Positions 18,153-26,746 of a stretch of 64,000 bases of DNA are shown here, one piece after another (the first letter of the stretch is position 1; the number at the start of each line of letters is the position of its first letter). The DNA is taken from assembly GCA_905182335.1 (NCBI GenBank), contig CAJJBE010000005.1:279516-343515 (forward strand), read 5' to 3'. The position numbers and the translations under genes were made by a program. This DNA is from Flavobacteriales bacterium UBA4466. GTDB lineage: Bacteria > Bacteroidota > Bacteroidia > Flavobacteriales_D > Crocinitomicaceae. The notes under the pieces are model-generated. The model had not been told where the DNA came from, searched no databases, and was given only the letters and a program-made list of their open reading frames with translations.

Positions 18153-18905
18153 CTATTTCCCGATACTTCCAAATACTTTTTGAAGTATATCCGTAACTCT
18201 AGCTATAGGGTCTTTCCTGATCTTGTTTTCTTCTTGTTCTACCATATAGAATAATCCAATAATTGCACGTTCTGTAACATATTGAGTCAAATCTGGATTT
18301 AATTTTTCACCTCCTGTAAAAGTCATTGCTGAGTTATATTTAGTGATGATTGGATTCCAGTACTTTGTTAGTTGTACTTTAGAAATTGCAGCATCAACCT
18401 TAGGAGAGAATGTGTTAACTAAAGCTTCAGTCGTATTGTCCTTTAAAAATTTAGTAGCAGCTCCATTGCCACCATTAAGAATAGAGAAGCCATCTTTGAT
18501 ACTCATGTTAAGGATAGCATTCTTGAAAATGGGTAAGGCTTCTTTACTTGCTTCTTCTGCAGCTCTATTTAGTGTAGTTTCAAACTGTTCAATCTTACCA
18601 TCTAACCCCCAATTTAGTGCTTTTTGCTTCACTTTAAGCGCCTCTTCTGGAAACGGCAATACTATTGCGCTATTTTTCAAGAAGCCATCTGTTACAGAGG
18701 TTAAATTAACGGAGTTTGTAATTCCTATACTCAAAGCTTCTTTCAATCCTGAGATAACTTCACCGTTAGATAATACTTGAGTATTAGAAGTGCTTACTGC
18801 TGACGGATCAATATCTGATATTATATCCGCTGCACCTTGAAGAACTCCACAGGATATAAGTGTAAAGGCTGTAGCAATTATAAATGGAATAAATATTTTT
18901 TTCAT
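18153..18905 (-). CDS. DUF4197 lipoprotein
   Basis: This 250-aa envelope lipoprotein has a signal peptide with lipobox LISC (Cys19). It matches DUF4197 over nearly its whole length: ALSIGITNSVNLTSVTDGF, LNRAAEEASKEALPIF, SIKDGFSILNGGNGAATKFL, TKYWNPI and the end EENKIRKDPIARVTDILQKVFGS. The function of the family is not known. It stands alone on the minus strand with a good terminator behind it. Confidence 0.9.
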   Translation of the reverse strand: MKKIFIPFIIATAFTLISCGVLQGAADIISDIDPSAVSTSNTQVLSNGEVISGLKEALSIGITNSVNLTSVTDGFLKNSAIVLPFPEEALKVKQKALNWGLDGKIEQFETTLNRAAEEASKEALPIFKNAILNMSIKDGFSILNGGNGAATKFLKDNTTEALVNTFSPKVDAAISKVQLTKYWNPIITKYNSAMTFTGGEKLNPDLTQYVTERAIIGLFYMVEQEENKIRKDPIARVTDILQKVFGSIGK

Positions 18906-18965
18906 TTTAGGCTATTTAGTTCAAGCTTAATAAGTATTTATCTTTTTAAGATAAGTTTAAGTGTG

Positions 18966-21617
18966 TTATTTTATAATAGAAACAGAGCCTGTAAATACTT
19001 TTTTATCATCATTGTACGGACTTTTCACTTTCGCTACCCATGCATATGCTCCGGCTTGAATAATCTTTCCGTTGAAAGTACCATCCCAACCCATAGAAGG
19101 ATCATGATTCTCCCATATAACTTGTCCCCAACGATTAAATATAGTTAATTCAAATCCGTAGACATCAATTCCTGAAATCTCGGGTTTCCAATATTGATTA
19201 AATTCATCACCATCAGGGGTAAATGTATTTGGCGCAAAAAATAAGATATCTTCTACAACATTCATAAGGTAAGTAATTGAATCTATACATCCTTGATTAG
19301 TGGTAACAATTAAAGTAACCGGATAAGTGCCAGACTCCTCCGGAAATACAAATACTGGTTCAGAAGAACTGCTATTCATAGGGTCAGAGTATATACTTGT
19401 CCATTGCCAATCAACAACATCTACAGAAGATTTATCCTGCATATAAATAGTTGTTTCATATATTGTTGCTGGATTATCAGAGAAATTAAAGTCTGCAGTT
19501 GGAGAAGGTTTTACTTCAATGAAATTTTCCAAAGTATCAGAGTATACACATCCAAAAATAGAAGTGGTACTAATAGTAATTGTATGAAATCCTATTTGGT
19601 CATAAAAATGAGAAGTAGGGTCGCTTCCGTTTACAATAGCATTGTCGAAATTTCCAAATTCCCAAAAGGTTGATGCAATTTCAGCGGAATTTGTTGAAGT
19701 ATTATAGAAATAGAATGTATCAGGAACACATTTTTCATACTCATCTGCAGTTGCACTTGGATCAATAGGTGTTGGCAAATTGATCATTGTACATTGCTGA
19801 TCTGTAGGGGACCCACATAATTCTGATAATTCTACACAGAATTCTGTTTGGGTGAATTCTGGATCAACCGTGATTTGATCTCCTGTACCAATTTGGCTTC
19901 CATTTTCGAACCAAGTAAATATATATGTAGATGAACCTCCACTACCATTAACAGATAGCAAGATGTCGTCTTCAGGGCATATTTGTGTTTCTGGGGTAAG
20001 AAAGTCTATTGATAAAGATGGCGGTTCACTAAGGACCCCATTAATGGTAATAGTACATCCATTTGAATCAGTCACAGTTACTGTATGTGTACCAAAATAA
20101 AGATCATTAGCCATATTAGACGTAGATGATGAATTATTCCAAGAATAATTATAAGGAGCAGTTCCTTGTGTCACTATTATTTCAATCATTCCATCATTTG
20201 CACTGTTACAACTAACATCCGATTGAGAAGAAATGACTCCAGCCAAAGCCGCAACTTCACTTACGGTTACATTAATTACATCAAAACATCCAATATCAGA
20301 AGTGATTACACAACTATAATTCCCAGCTAAAAGTCCTGTTGCTGTTTGTGTAGTCTGCATCACTGGATCATCCCATTGATAGGTGACATTCCCTAAAACA
20401 GGAAGCATCTCGGCAAATGCTGTTCCATTATTACCACCTTGGCAAGACACCTCAGCTGTGCTTCCTTGAAACTGAGCTGGTGTATCAAAAACTGTTATGT
20501 TCGCTGATCCAAAGCAACCATTAGAATCAGTTATAGTCACTTGATAATTTCCAGCAGAAACGCCATTAACTGTTTGAGTTGTTACTCCTAACGTTGGCCA
20601 ATCAAAAATGTACGGAGCTGTTCCAGTTATTGGTGATGCGGTTACTGAGCCATTTCCGGAAGAGCAAATTTCATCAACGGCACTTGCTGAAACTGATGCG
20701 CTGGTAATTGAGACCCATGATGTGTCAGAAATTCCAACAGCACCACTTCCACATGTCGAGCCTTGTAAAAAGTATCCTATTGGTCCAGGTACTGTTGGTG
20801 TAACAGAAAGTATCCCTGCGTTATAAGGAAATGATTGCCCTAATGTATTCCCCCATTCAATTACTGATTGTGGTGTAAATCGATACCCTTCATTATTTGT
20901 AACCCATTGAGTATTGTTTCTTCCTGGTACTGTAATTGCATCTATTCCTCCTGGACCATGAAGTCCATGCACTGCGTTTCCTGAGTTCCATCCAGTACAA
21001 AGTGGTTTATTTGAAATGTGTGTTTCAACTAAATTGGTTGTTTCATATAAAATAATTTGACTTGAATATAAGTCAGCTGTACAACTAAACATAGGTACAT
21101 TACTCCAGGTAACAGTTAACCTTCTAAAAGGGGCCATACCATAAACTTGATAGTTTACACTACCACCTGAAGCTGGATTAATATCTTGCCATGGACCCAT
21201 TACTGCATTTTGTGGAACAAGTCCTGTGTTTGGAATTGGAGTTGTTACCCACGTACCAGAGCCAGCAGCTGTGAATGTTATAAAATTATTTGCACCTATG
21301 ATGAACTGTGAATATGTTGTTCCGTAGAAGCAAAAATCAAACCCAATATTAATCATACCGGATTGACCATCATCACTTAGAGAAATAGTAGTTCCACCAA
21401 TAAAAGAATCTGGGTTGTAAGGTATTATTCCTGTAGTATATGGATCTGGATTACCAATAGCACCAATATTTGCACAATCTTCGATTGTAACTGTATTTCC
21501 AAAGCAAACAGCCGCATCTGTACCAACGCAAATATTACCTGGAGCTTGTGCGAAAACGAAACTTGGAACGATAGCTAAAAAGATAGCCAAAATTTGATAT
21601 GTCTTATGATTTTTCAT
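18966..21617 (-). CDS. SprB-repeat surface protein with T9SS type B sorting domain
   Basis: This is an 883-aa secreted protein exported by the type IX system. The ATG at 21617 was chosen because the signal peptide MKNHKTYQILAIFLAIVPSF begins there; the upstream in-frame extension has no signal-like character. Residues 350-600 hold several SprB-type repeats (pattern SCxxxxDGxxxVxxxxGxxPYxYxW...VTDxNGC). PKD/Ig-like modules follow. The C-terminal ~90 residues form a gliding-motility-type (type B, CHU_C-like) sorting domain: FAPNTFTPDGDEFN, IFNRWGQVIW, GWDGTFNGK and a YAW ending. It is probably a cell-surface adhesin or filament; linkage to gliding is not shown here. Confidence 0.9.
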   Translation of the reverse strand: MKNHKTYQILAIFLAIVPSFVFAQAPGNICVGTDAAVCFGNTVTIEDCANIGAIGNPDPYTTGIIPYNPDSFIGGTTISLSDDGQSGMINIGFDFCFYGTTYSQFIIGANNFITFTAAGSGTWVTTPIPNTGLVPQNAVMGPWQDINPASGGSVNYQVYGMAPFRRLTVTWSNVPMFSCTADLYSSQIILYETTNLVETHISNKPLCTGWNSGNAVHGLHGPGGIDAITVPGRNNTQWVTNNEGYRFTPQSVIEWGNTLGQSFPYNAGILSVTPTVPGPIGYFLQGSTCGSGAVGISDTSWVSITSASVSASAVDEICSSGNGSVTASPITGTAPYIFDWPTLGVTTQTVNGVSAGNYQVTITDSNGCFGSANITVFDTPAQFQGSTAEVSCQGGNNGTAFAEMLPVLGNVTYQWDDPVMQTTQTATGLLAGNYSCVITSDIGCFDVINVTVSEVAALAGVISSQSDVSCNSANDGMIEIIVTQGTAPYNYSWNNSSSTSNMANDLYFGTHTVTVTDSNGCTITINGVLSEPPSLSIDFLTPETQICPEDDILLSVNGSGGSSTYIFTWFENGSQIGTGDQITVDPEFTQTEFCVELSELCGSPTDQQCTMINLPTPIDPSATADEYEKCVPDTFYFYNTSTNSAEIASTFWEFGNFDNAIVNGSDPTSHFYDQIGFHTITISTTSIFGCVYSDTLENFIEVKPSPTADFNFSDNPATIYETTIYMQDKSSVDVVDWQWTSIYSDPMNSSSSEPVFVFPEESGTYPVTLIVTTNQGCIDSITYLMNVVEDILFFAPNTFTPDGDEFNQYWKPEISGIDVYGFELTIFNRWGQVIWENHDPSMGWDGTFNGKIIQAGAYAWVAKVKSPYNDDKKVFTGSVSIIK

Positions 21618-21834
21618 TAGTGAATTAGTTGTATTATATATGCTAGACGCAGTAGTTTTTATATTAGTTGCCGCTCTACGATAAAAGAGGGTCTTTTTTG
21701 AAAAAAAGAGGCTTATATTTAGCGAATTTACCATTGTAATATTAGATAAAAAATATGGTTTGACCCTATTAATGTGTGTTTTGTAAGAATTCAATGATAT
21801 TCCATTTAATATGAAATTAAGTTCAAAAAATATT

Positions 21835-21842
21835 TACTTTTG
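21835..21842 (+). promoter_or_regulatory. Candidate -7 box (TACTTTTG) for gdhA
   Basis: This is an exact TAnnTTTG match, 29 bp upstream of the gdhA ATG. No good TTTG -33 element is visible 19-21 bp further up. Confidence 0.42.
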
Positions 21843-21871
21843 TATAATTAGAAATAAACCTTATTTAAAAG

Positions 21872-23227
21872 ATGTCGAATAAATATCAAGTTGAGATTGA
21901 TGCTTTCATGGATAAAGTGAAAGCAACGAATGGGCACGAAACTGAATTTTTACAAGCTGTTCTTGAAGTAGCAGAGGCTGTAATTCCAGTAATTGAACAG
22001 AATCCTAGATATAAGGAGGCGAAAATACTTGAGCGTATGGTTGAGCCAGAGCGAACCTTAATGTTCAGAGTTCCTTGGATTGACGACAATGGCGGAGTAC
22101 ATGTGAATAGAGGTTACAGAGTTGAATTTAACTCAGCTATTGGACCATATAAAGGTGGATTAAGGTTTCATCCTTCTGTTAACTTATCAATTCTTAAGTT
22201 TTTAGGCTTTGAGCAAGTTTTTAAAAACTCTTTAACAACATTGCCTATGGGTGGTGGTAAAGGTGGTTCTGACTTTAATCCTAAAGGTAAATCTGATAAT
22301 GAGGTAATGAAGTTTTGTCAATCATTCATGACTGAACTTTTCCGTCATATAGGAGCTAATACAGATGTTCCTGCTGGAGACATTGGCGTTGGTGGTCGTG
22401 AGATTGGTTACATGTTTGGACAATACAAAAGAATTCGTAATGAATTCGTTGGTGTTTTAACCGGTAAAGGATTGAATTGGGGTGGATCTTTAATTCGCAC
22501 CGAAGCAACTGGCTATGGAACGGTTTATTTTGCAAAAGAAATGTTAGCTACCAAGAGTGATTCATTTAAAGGGAAGGAAGTTGTTATTTCTGGATCTGGA
22601 AATGTTGCACAGTATGCTTTAGAGAAGGTATTGCATTTAGGAGGTAAAGTTTTAACTGTTTCAGATTCTTCCGGATATGTTTATTCGTCTGAGGGTTTCA
22701 ATTCGGAGCATTTAGCTTTTTTAATGGAGTTAAAAAATATAAGAAGAGGTCGGGTCAAAGAAATTGCTGATAAATATGATAGTTTCAAATTTGTAGAAGG
22801 CAAACGTCCTTGGGAAATAAAAGCTGATGTTGCACTTCCATGTGCTACTCAAAATGAGTTGAATGGTGAAGAAGCTGCTATGCTTATTTCAAATGGTGTT
22901 GTGTGTGTTGCAGAAGGCGCTAACATGCCAACTACTCCAGAGGCAATTGAAGCATTTCAAGAGGCAGGTGTTCTTTTCTCTCCAGGAAAAGCGTCAAATG
23001 CAGGTGGTGTAGCTACTTCAGGTTTAGAAATGTCTCAAAATTCAATGAGATATAACTGGACGAGAGAAGAGGTGGATGAAAAATTACATAGTATCATGGT
23101 CTCTATTCATGAAGCTTGTGTGAAATATGGTGAAAATGAGGATGGCTCAGTAGATTACGTGAGAGGAGCAAATATTGCTGGTTTCGTAAAAGTTGCTGAT
23201 TCTATGATCGATCAAGGTATCGTTTAA
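21872..23227 (+). CDS. gdhA: NADP-specific glutamate dehydrogenase
   Basis: This enzyme carries out reversible reductive amination of 2-oxoglutarate to glutamate in the cytoplasm. The 451-aa length and motifs are of the hexameric, NADP-dependent bacterial type: RVEFNSAIGPYKGGLRFH, LPMGGGKGGSDFNPKGKS (catalytic lysines), DVPAGDIGVGGREIG, TGYGTVYFA and the dinucleotide fold VVISGSGNVAQYA. It is a single gene bounded by a strong terminator. It can absorb or supply the amino group in the amino-acid catabolism suggested by the icmF, E1 and hut genes around it. Confidence 0.96.
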   Translation: MSNKYQVEIDAFMDKVKATNGHETEFLQAVLEVAEAVIPVIEQNPRYKEAKILERMVEPERTLMFRVPWIDDNGGVHVNRGYRVEFNSAIGPYKGGLRFHPSVNLSILKFLGFEQVFKNSLTTLPMGGGKGGSDFNPKGKSDNEVMKFCQSFMTELFRHIGANTDVPAGDIGVGGREIGYMFGQYKRIRNEFVGVLTGKGLNWGGSLIRTEATGYGTVYFAKEMLATKSDSFKGKEVVISGSGNVAQYALEKVLHLGGKVLTVSDSSGYVYSSEGFNSEHLAFLMELKNIRRGRVKEIADKYDSFKFVEGKRPWEIKADVALPCATQNELNGEEAAMLISNGVVCVAEGANMPTTPEAIEAFQEAGVLFSPGKASNAGGVATSGLEMSQNSMRYNWTREEVDEKLHSIMVSIHEACVKYGENEDGSVDYVRGANIAGFVKVADSMIDQGIV

Positions 23228-23245
23228 TTTCAATTAATACATTTT

Positions 23246-23281
23246 AAAAGGTCATCATTATAATAATGGTGACCTTTTTTT
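23246..23281 (+). terminator. Rho-independent terminator after gdhA
   Basis: A 15-bp stem (AAAAGGTCATCATTA with TAATGGTGACCTTTT, one G-T pair) and a 3-base loop are followed by more T residues. It begins about 18 bp after the gdhA stop. Confidence 0.85.
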
Positions 23282-23316
23282 ATGCGAAATATTTAACATG
23301 AATGAACGCATTTTAT

Positions 23317-23324
23317 TAGATTTG
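23317..23324 (+). promoter_or_regulatory. Candidate -7 box (TAGATTTG) for the E1 gene
   Basis: This is an exact TAnnTTTG match, 20 bp before the ATG at 23345 and downstream of the gdhA terminator, so the E1 gene has its own promoter. Confidence 0.42.
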
Positions 23325-23344
23325 TTTAATAGATTATTTGAACT

Positions 23345-25345
23345 ATGACTGTCGCAGACAAAAGAACAATTGAGTACAATCGAACAGGCTTTGATGATAC
23401 AGAGTTATTAGACATATATAAAAAGACTCTTCGCCCAAGATTTATTGAAGAAAAAATGATGATTTTACTTCGTCAAGGTAAAATATCAAAATGGTTCTCT
23501 GGATGGGGTCAAGAAGCAATTTCTGTGGGGTCTGCTTATGCTATGAATAGTGATGAGTATATTTTTCCGATGCACAGGAACTTAGGTGTGTTTACCACTC
23601 GCGAGATTCCTTTGAATAGACTTTTTGCTCAATTTCAAGGGAAAATGTCCGGTTTTACGAAAGGTAGAGATCGTTCATTTCATTTTGGAACGCAAGAGTA
23701 TAATATTGTTGGGATGATTTCTCATTTAGGTCCGCAATTAGCTTTGGCTGGTGGAGTAGGATTAGCTTCTAAAATTAGAGATGAAAAAAAAGCAACAATT
23801 GTATTTACAGGAGATGGTGGAGCAAGTGAAGGTGATTTTCATGAAGCGCTAAATGTTGCTTCTGTTTGGGATTTGCCCGTGATTTTCGCGATTGAAAATA
23901 ATTGTTGGGGATTATCTACTCCTTCTGCAGAGCAGTTCAAATGTGATCAGTTTATTGATAAGGGTATTGGGTATGGAATGAAAGCTGTTCAGGTGAATGG
24001 AAATAATATACTAGAAGTGATTTCAACAGTTAGAGCCTTGGCTGAAGAAATGCGAAAAGATCCTAAGCCTGTACTGCTAGAATTTATGACTTTCAGAATG
24101 AGGGGGCATGAAGAGGCTTCAGGAACAAAGTATTACCCAGAAGGAATCCAGGATGAGTGGGAAGAATATGATCCACTTAAAAACTATGCAGAATATTTGA
24201 AATTGCAAGGAATTCTCACGGATGAAGTAGAAGAAGTTTATCGACAAGGTATAAAGAAAGAAATTCAAGACGGATTAGATATTGCTTATACTGAGGATGA
24301 TATTATTCCAAATCCATTGGAAGAAGTCAAAGATTTATTTGCAGAACACAACCAAGTAGTTGAAGTGGCAAGTGGTGCTAAGTCGGAACGTAGATTTATT
24401 GATGCAATTCAAGATGGTTTACGCCAATCAATGGAGAGATATGATAACCTTATTATTATGGGGCAAGATGTCGCGGAATATGGTGGTGTATTTAAGGCTA
24501 CAGAAGGATTTGTTGAGCAATTTGGAAAAGAACGAGTAAGAAATACACCAATTTGTGAATCAGCTATTGTTGGTGTGGGCTTAGGACTTTCTATTGCTGG
24601 AATGAAAGCAGTGGTTGAAATGCAATTTGCTGATTTTGTGACTTGTGGATTTAATCAGATTATTAATAACCTAGCGAAAATACATTGGCGCTGGGGACAA
24701 AATGCAGATGTAGTTGTTCGTATGCCAACAGGAGCAGGAGCAGCGGCAGGCCCATTTCATTCTCAAAGTAATGAAGCTTGGTTTTTTCATACACCAGGAT
24801 TAAAAATTGTATACCCTTCAAGTTCATTCGAAGCGAAAGGCTTATTAGCTGCGGCTATTGAAGACCCAAATCCAGTCTTGGTGTTTGAACATAAATTCTT
24901 ATATAGAAGTATTCGTGAAGATATCCCAGATGATTATTACACGGTAGAAATTGGTAAAGCAAATAGAGTTTCAGAAGGAGATGATTTAACGATTATTACC
25001 TACGGAATAGGTGTCCACTGGGCAAGAGATTATGCGGAGAAGCATTCAGACTTAAGTATAGAGATTATAGATCTAAGAACGCTATTACCACTTGATACTG
25101 AAGCGATATATACAGCTGTCCGAAAAACAGGACGCGCTGTGGTGTTGCACGAAGATTGTATGACAGGTGGTATTGGAGGTGAAATTGTAGCTCTTATTTC
25201 TGAGAACTGCTTTCAGTATTTAGATGCTCCAGTTAAACGTGTGGCTTCGATGGATACACCTGTACCATTTGTTACTCAACTGGAACAGCAGTTTTTACCA
25301 AAAGATAGATTGGATGAAGTGATTGGCGAAGTCATGAAGTTCTAA
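23345..25345 (+). CDS. Fused alpha/beta 2-oxoacid dehydrogenase E1 (branched-chain type)
   Basis: This is the thiamine-diphosphate-dependent E1 of a 2-oxoacid dehydrogenase complex, most like branched-chain 2-oxoacid dehydrogenase. The usual alpha and beta subunits are joined in one 666-aa chain. The alpha half (about 1-330) has the TPP motif GDGGASEGDFHEALN ... IENNCWGLS and the GSA/HRN region. The beta half (about 345-666) has MGQDVAEYGGVFKAT, RVRNTPICESAIVG and HEDCMTGGIGGEI. E2 and E3 genes are not in the window. The product from valine would be isobutyryl-CoA, the substrate of IcmF. Exact oxoacid preference is inferred. Confidence 0.9.
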   Translation: MTVADKRTIEYNRTGFDDTELLDIYKKTLRPRFIEEKMMILLRQGKISKWFSGWGQEAISVGSAYAMNSDEYIFPMHRNLGVFTTREIPLNRLFAQFQGKMSGFTKGRDRSFHFGTQEYNIVGMISHLGPQLALAGGVGLASKIRDEKKATIVFTGDGGASEGDFHEALNVASVWDLPVIFAIENNCWGLSTPSAEQFKCDQFIDKGIGYGMKAVQVNGNNILEVISTVRALAEEMRKDPKPVLLEFMTFRMRGHEEASGTKYYPEGIQDEWEEYDPLKNYAEYLKLQGILTDEVEEVYRQGIKKEIQDGLDIAYTEDDIIPNPLEEVKDLFAEHNQVVEVASGAKSERRFIDAIQDGLRQSMERYDNLIIMGQDVAEYGGVFKATEGFVEQFGKERVRNTPICESAIVGVGLGLSIAGMKAVVEMQFADFVTCGFNQIINNLAKIHWRWGQNADVVVRMPTGAGAAAGPFHSQSNEAWFFHTPGLKIVYPSSSFEAKGLLAAAIEDPNPVLVFEHKFLYRSIREDIPDDYYTVEIGKANRVSEGDDLTIITYGIGVHWARDYAEKHSDLSIEIIDLRTLLPLDTEAIYTAVRKTGRAVVLHEDCMTGGIGGEIVALISENCFQYLDAPVKRVASMDTPVPFVTQLEQQFLPKDRLDEVIGEVMKF

Positions 25346-25369
25346 ATAGTTATTATTTATTAACTATTT
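25344..25369. terminator. AT-rich hairpin between convergent E1 and LolA genes
   Basis: AAATAGTTA (25344-25352) and TAACTATTT (25361-25369) form a perfect 9-bp stem. The stop codon of each gene lies within or partly within an arm. It may act as a weak bidirectional terminator. The stem is AT-rich and no long T-run follows. Confidence 0.4.
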
Positions 25370-26009
25370 AATCTCTAATTACATTGTAGCCAGGATATTT
25401 CTTCGAATCAAAAACAAATTTTAAATCATCTACTGCCGCTTCTGAAGTGAATTTTGTGAGATTATACGTCATTGTGGTTCCGTCCTTCGTCTTTATCGTT
25501 ACTTTCTTTAATTCGTTCTCTTTTTTAGATATATAAAGAATGATTGTATGATAATCTACACTGCTCGGATTATTAGGATATAAGTAAATTACATGTATTG
25601 CCTCATTGTTTAGTATAATTTCTTTATTGTATTTGTTTTTAAATCCAGACTCCCAAATCGTCATTAGTTTGCGAGGGTTTATTGATTCTTCATCTTCCTC
25701 ATCAGCATCAGATTCGTAAACAGATTTTTCTTCTTTAACAATAGTCCATGTCTTTAAGCCATTTGAAATAATAGTATTATCTCCGAAAGAAGCATAATAT
25801 TTATTTGATTTCACCCAACCCTTTCCTGTTTCACTTTTGTTTGTTCCAGTTGATGTATTTTTGATATTAGCACTAAATTCTATGTAAAAGGAACTTTGGG
25901 TTTTCATTTTAGAAGAGAGTATGTCAAGTATACCTTGAGATTTATCATCTTGTCCAAATGAAATGAGTGAAAGCGATATAAATGTTAAGAGTGTAATTAA
26001 TAGCTTCAT
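25368..26009 (-). CDS. LolA-like outer-membrane lipoprotein carrier
   Basis: This 213-aa periplasmic protein has a signal peptide (1-19, ending ISFGQ). Its fold pattern is that of LolA/LolB: LDILSSKMKTQSSFYIEFSA, GKGWVKSNKYYASFGDNTIISNGLKTW, a long beta-sheet and a KSVYESD loop. LolA carries lipoproteins from the inner to the outer membrane. In Bacteroidota several LolA-like paralogues exist, so it may serve a special cargo. It lies downstream of the esterase gene on the same strand with a 59-bp gap. Confidence 0.82.
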   Translation of the reverse strand: MKLLITLLTFISLSLISFGQDDKSQGILDILSSKMKTQSSFYIEFSANIKNTSTGTNKSETGKGWVKSNKYYASFGDNTIISNGLKTWTIVKEEKSVYESDADEEDEESINPRKLMTIWESGFKNKYNKEIILNNEAIHVIYLYPNNPSSVDYHTIILYISKKENELKKVTIKTKDGTTMTYNLTKFTSEAAVDDLKFVFDSKKYPGYNVIRD

Positions 26010-26068
26010 GTTATTTTGTTTACAATGTAAATATCTAAAACTGTGCCAAAAAGACCTTATGATTAGTA

Positions 26069-26686
26069 TTAAGTTAAGTCAATTAATGTCTGAATGTTAA
26101 TATCGTGAGGGCCAATATAAGTACTTATTTTAAATCCAAGCGATTTGTAGTCCTCTATTAACTTGTCTCGTTGCTTTGCATCAAAGAATTCATCTTCGGT
26201 TCCAATGACAAAATAATTATTAGTGTCTTCAGCTAATAGTTCTTTCGCATTTGTTACTTCTGATGGGAAGTCACTACCCCAAACCATCAGGGAGTCGAAA
26301 AGAACTTTATTGGTCAATCTCCATCGTGCTGCAGTAGAACCTCCTTGTGAAAAGCCAAGAAGAAGCCGTTTTTTTATAGGATACTTTTTACAGATTTTCT
26401 TATCTAAAGCAGTTAACCAATCCATATTGTCTGCAATGTCAATTTCTCTTGCTTCTCTTGTCATCCATGATGCTCCAACTCGTCCAGAATTTCCTTTACG
26501 ATAAAAGCGGTGCATTCCTTCGGGCGCTACAATTAGAAGGTCTTGATTTAAGCCTTTAAATTTTTCGATAAAGAATTTAGCGAGCTGTCCGTATCCATGT
26601 AAAACATAGAATACCGTAGTGGCATCAGAGACGTCATTTAATATTTCGTAGCGAAAGGTTTTTTTTAAAGATAGTGTATGCTCCAT
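26069..26686 (-). CDS. Alpha/beta-hydrolase, carboxylesterase/phospholipase-like
   Basis: This 205-aa cytoplasmic alpha/beta-hydrolase has no signal peptide. The triad can be read as Ser in GFSQGG, Asp in GTEDEFFD and His in GPHDI, with the oxyanion segment VLHGYGQ. Length and motif spacing resemble small esterases of the predicted-phospholipase/carboxylesterase type. Substrate is unknown. It is divergent from the TonB receptor gene, with about 60 bp between the two start codons. Confidence 0.83.
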   Translation of the reverse strand: MEHTLSLKKTFRYEILNDVSDATTVFYVLHGYGQLAKFFIEKFKGLNQDLLIVAPEGMHRFYRKGNSGRVGASWMTREAREIDIADNMDWLTALDKKICKKYPIKKRLLLGFSQGGSTAARWRLTNKVLFDSLMVWGSDFPSEVTNAKELLAEDTNNYFVIGTEDEFFDAKQRDKLIEDYKSLGFKISTYIGPHDINIQTLIDLT

Positions 26687-26734
26687 GTTACTGTCAAAGA
26701 TATAAGTAAATCGAGTATTTTTAGGGAGAATTAC

Positions 26735-26742
26735 TATTTTTG
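26735..26742 (+). promoter_or_regulatory. Candidate -7 box (TATTTTTG) directly before the TonB receptor start
   Basis: This is an exact TAnnTTTG match that ends 4 bp before the ATG at 26747, so transcription would start at or next to the start codon (near-leaderless). It supports 26747 as the start, since the longer in-frame extension to 26678 would run across the promoter. Confidence 0.4.
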
Positions 26743-26746
26743 TTTC

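Noticed and set aside
18343..18780. Plus-strand reading frame of 145 codons across the DUF4197 gene
   Set aside because: It is antisense to a clear DUF4197 match. Composition mirrors the real gene.
21618..21794. 59-residue N-terminal extension of the SprB-repeat protein
   Set aside because: It puts non-signal sequence before an obvious signal peptide. The ATG at 21617 fits a T9SS cargo.
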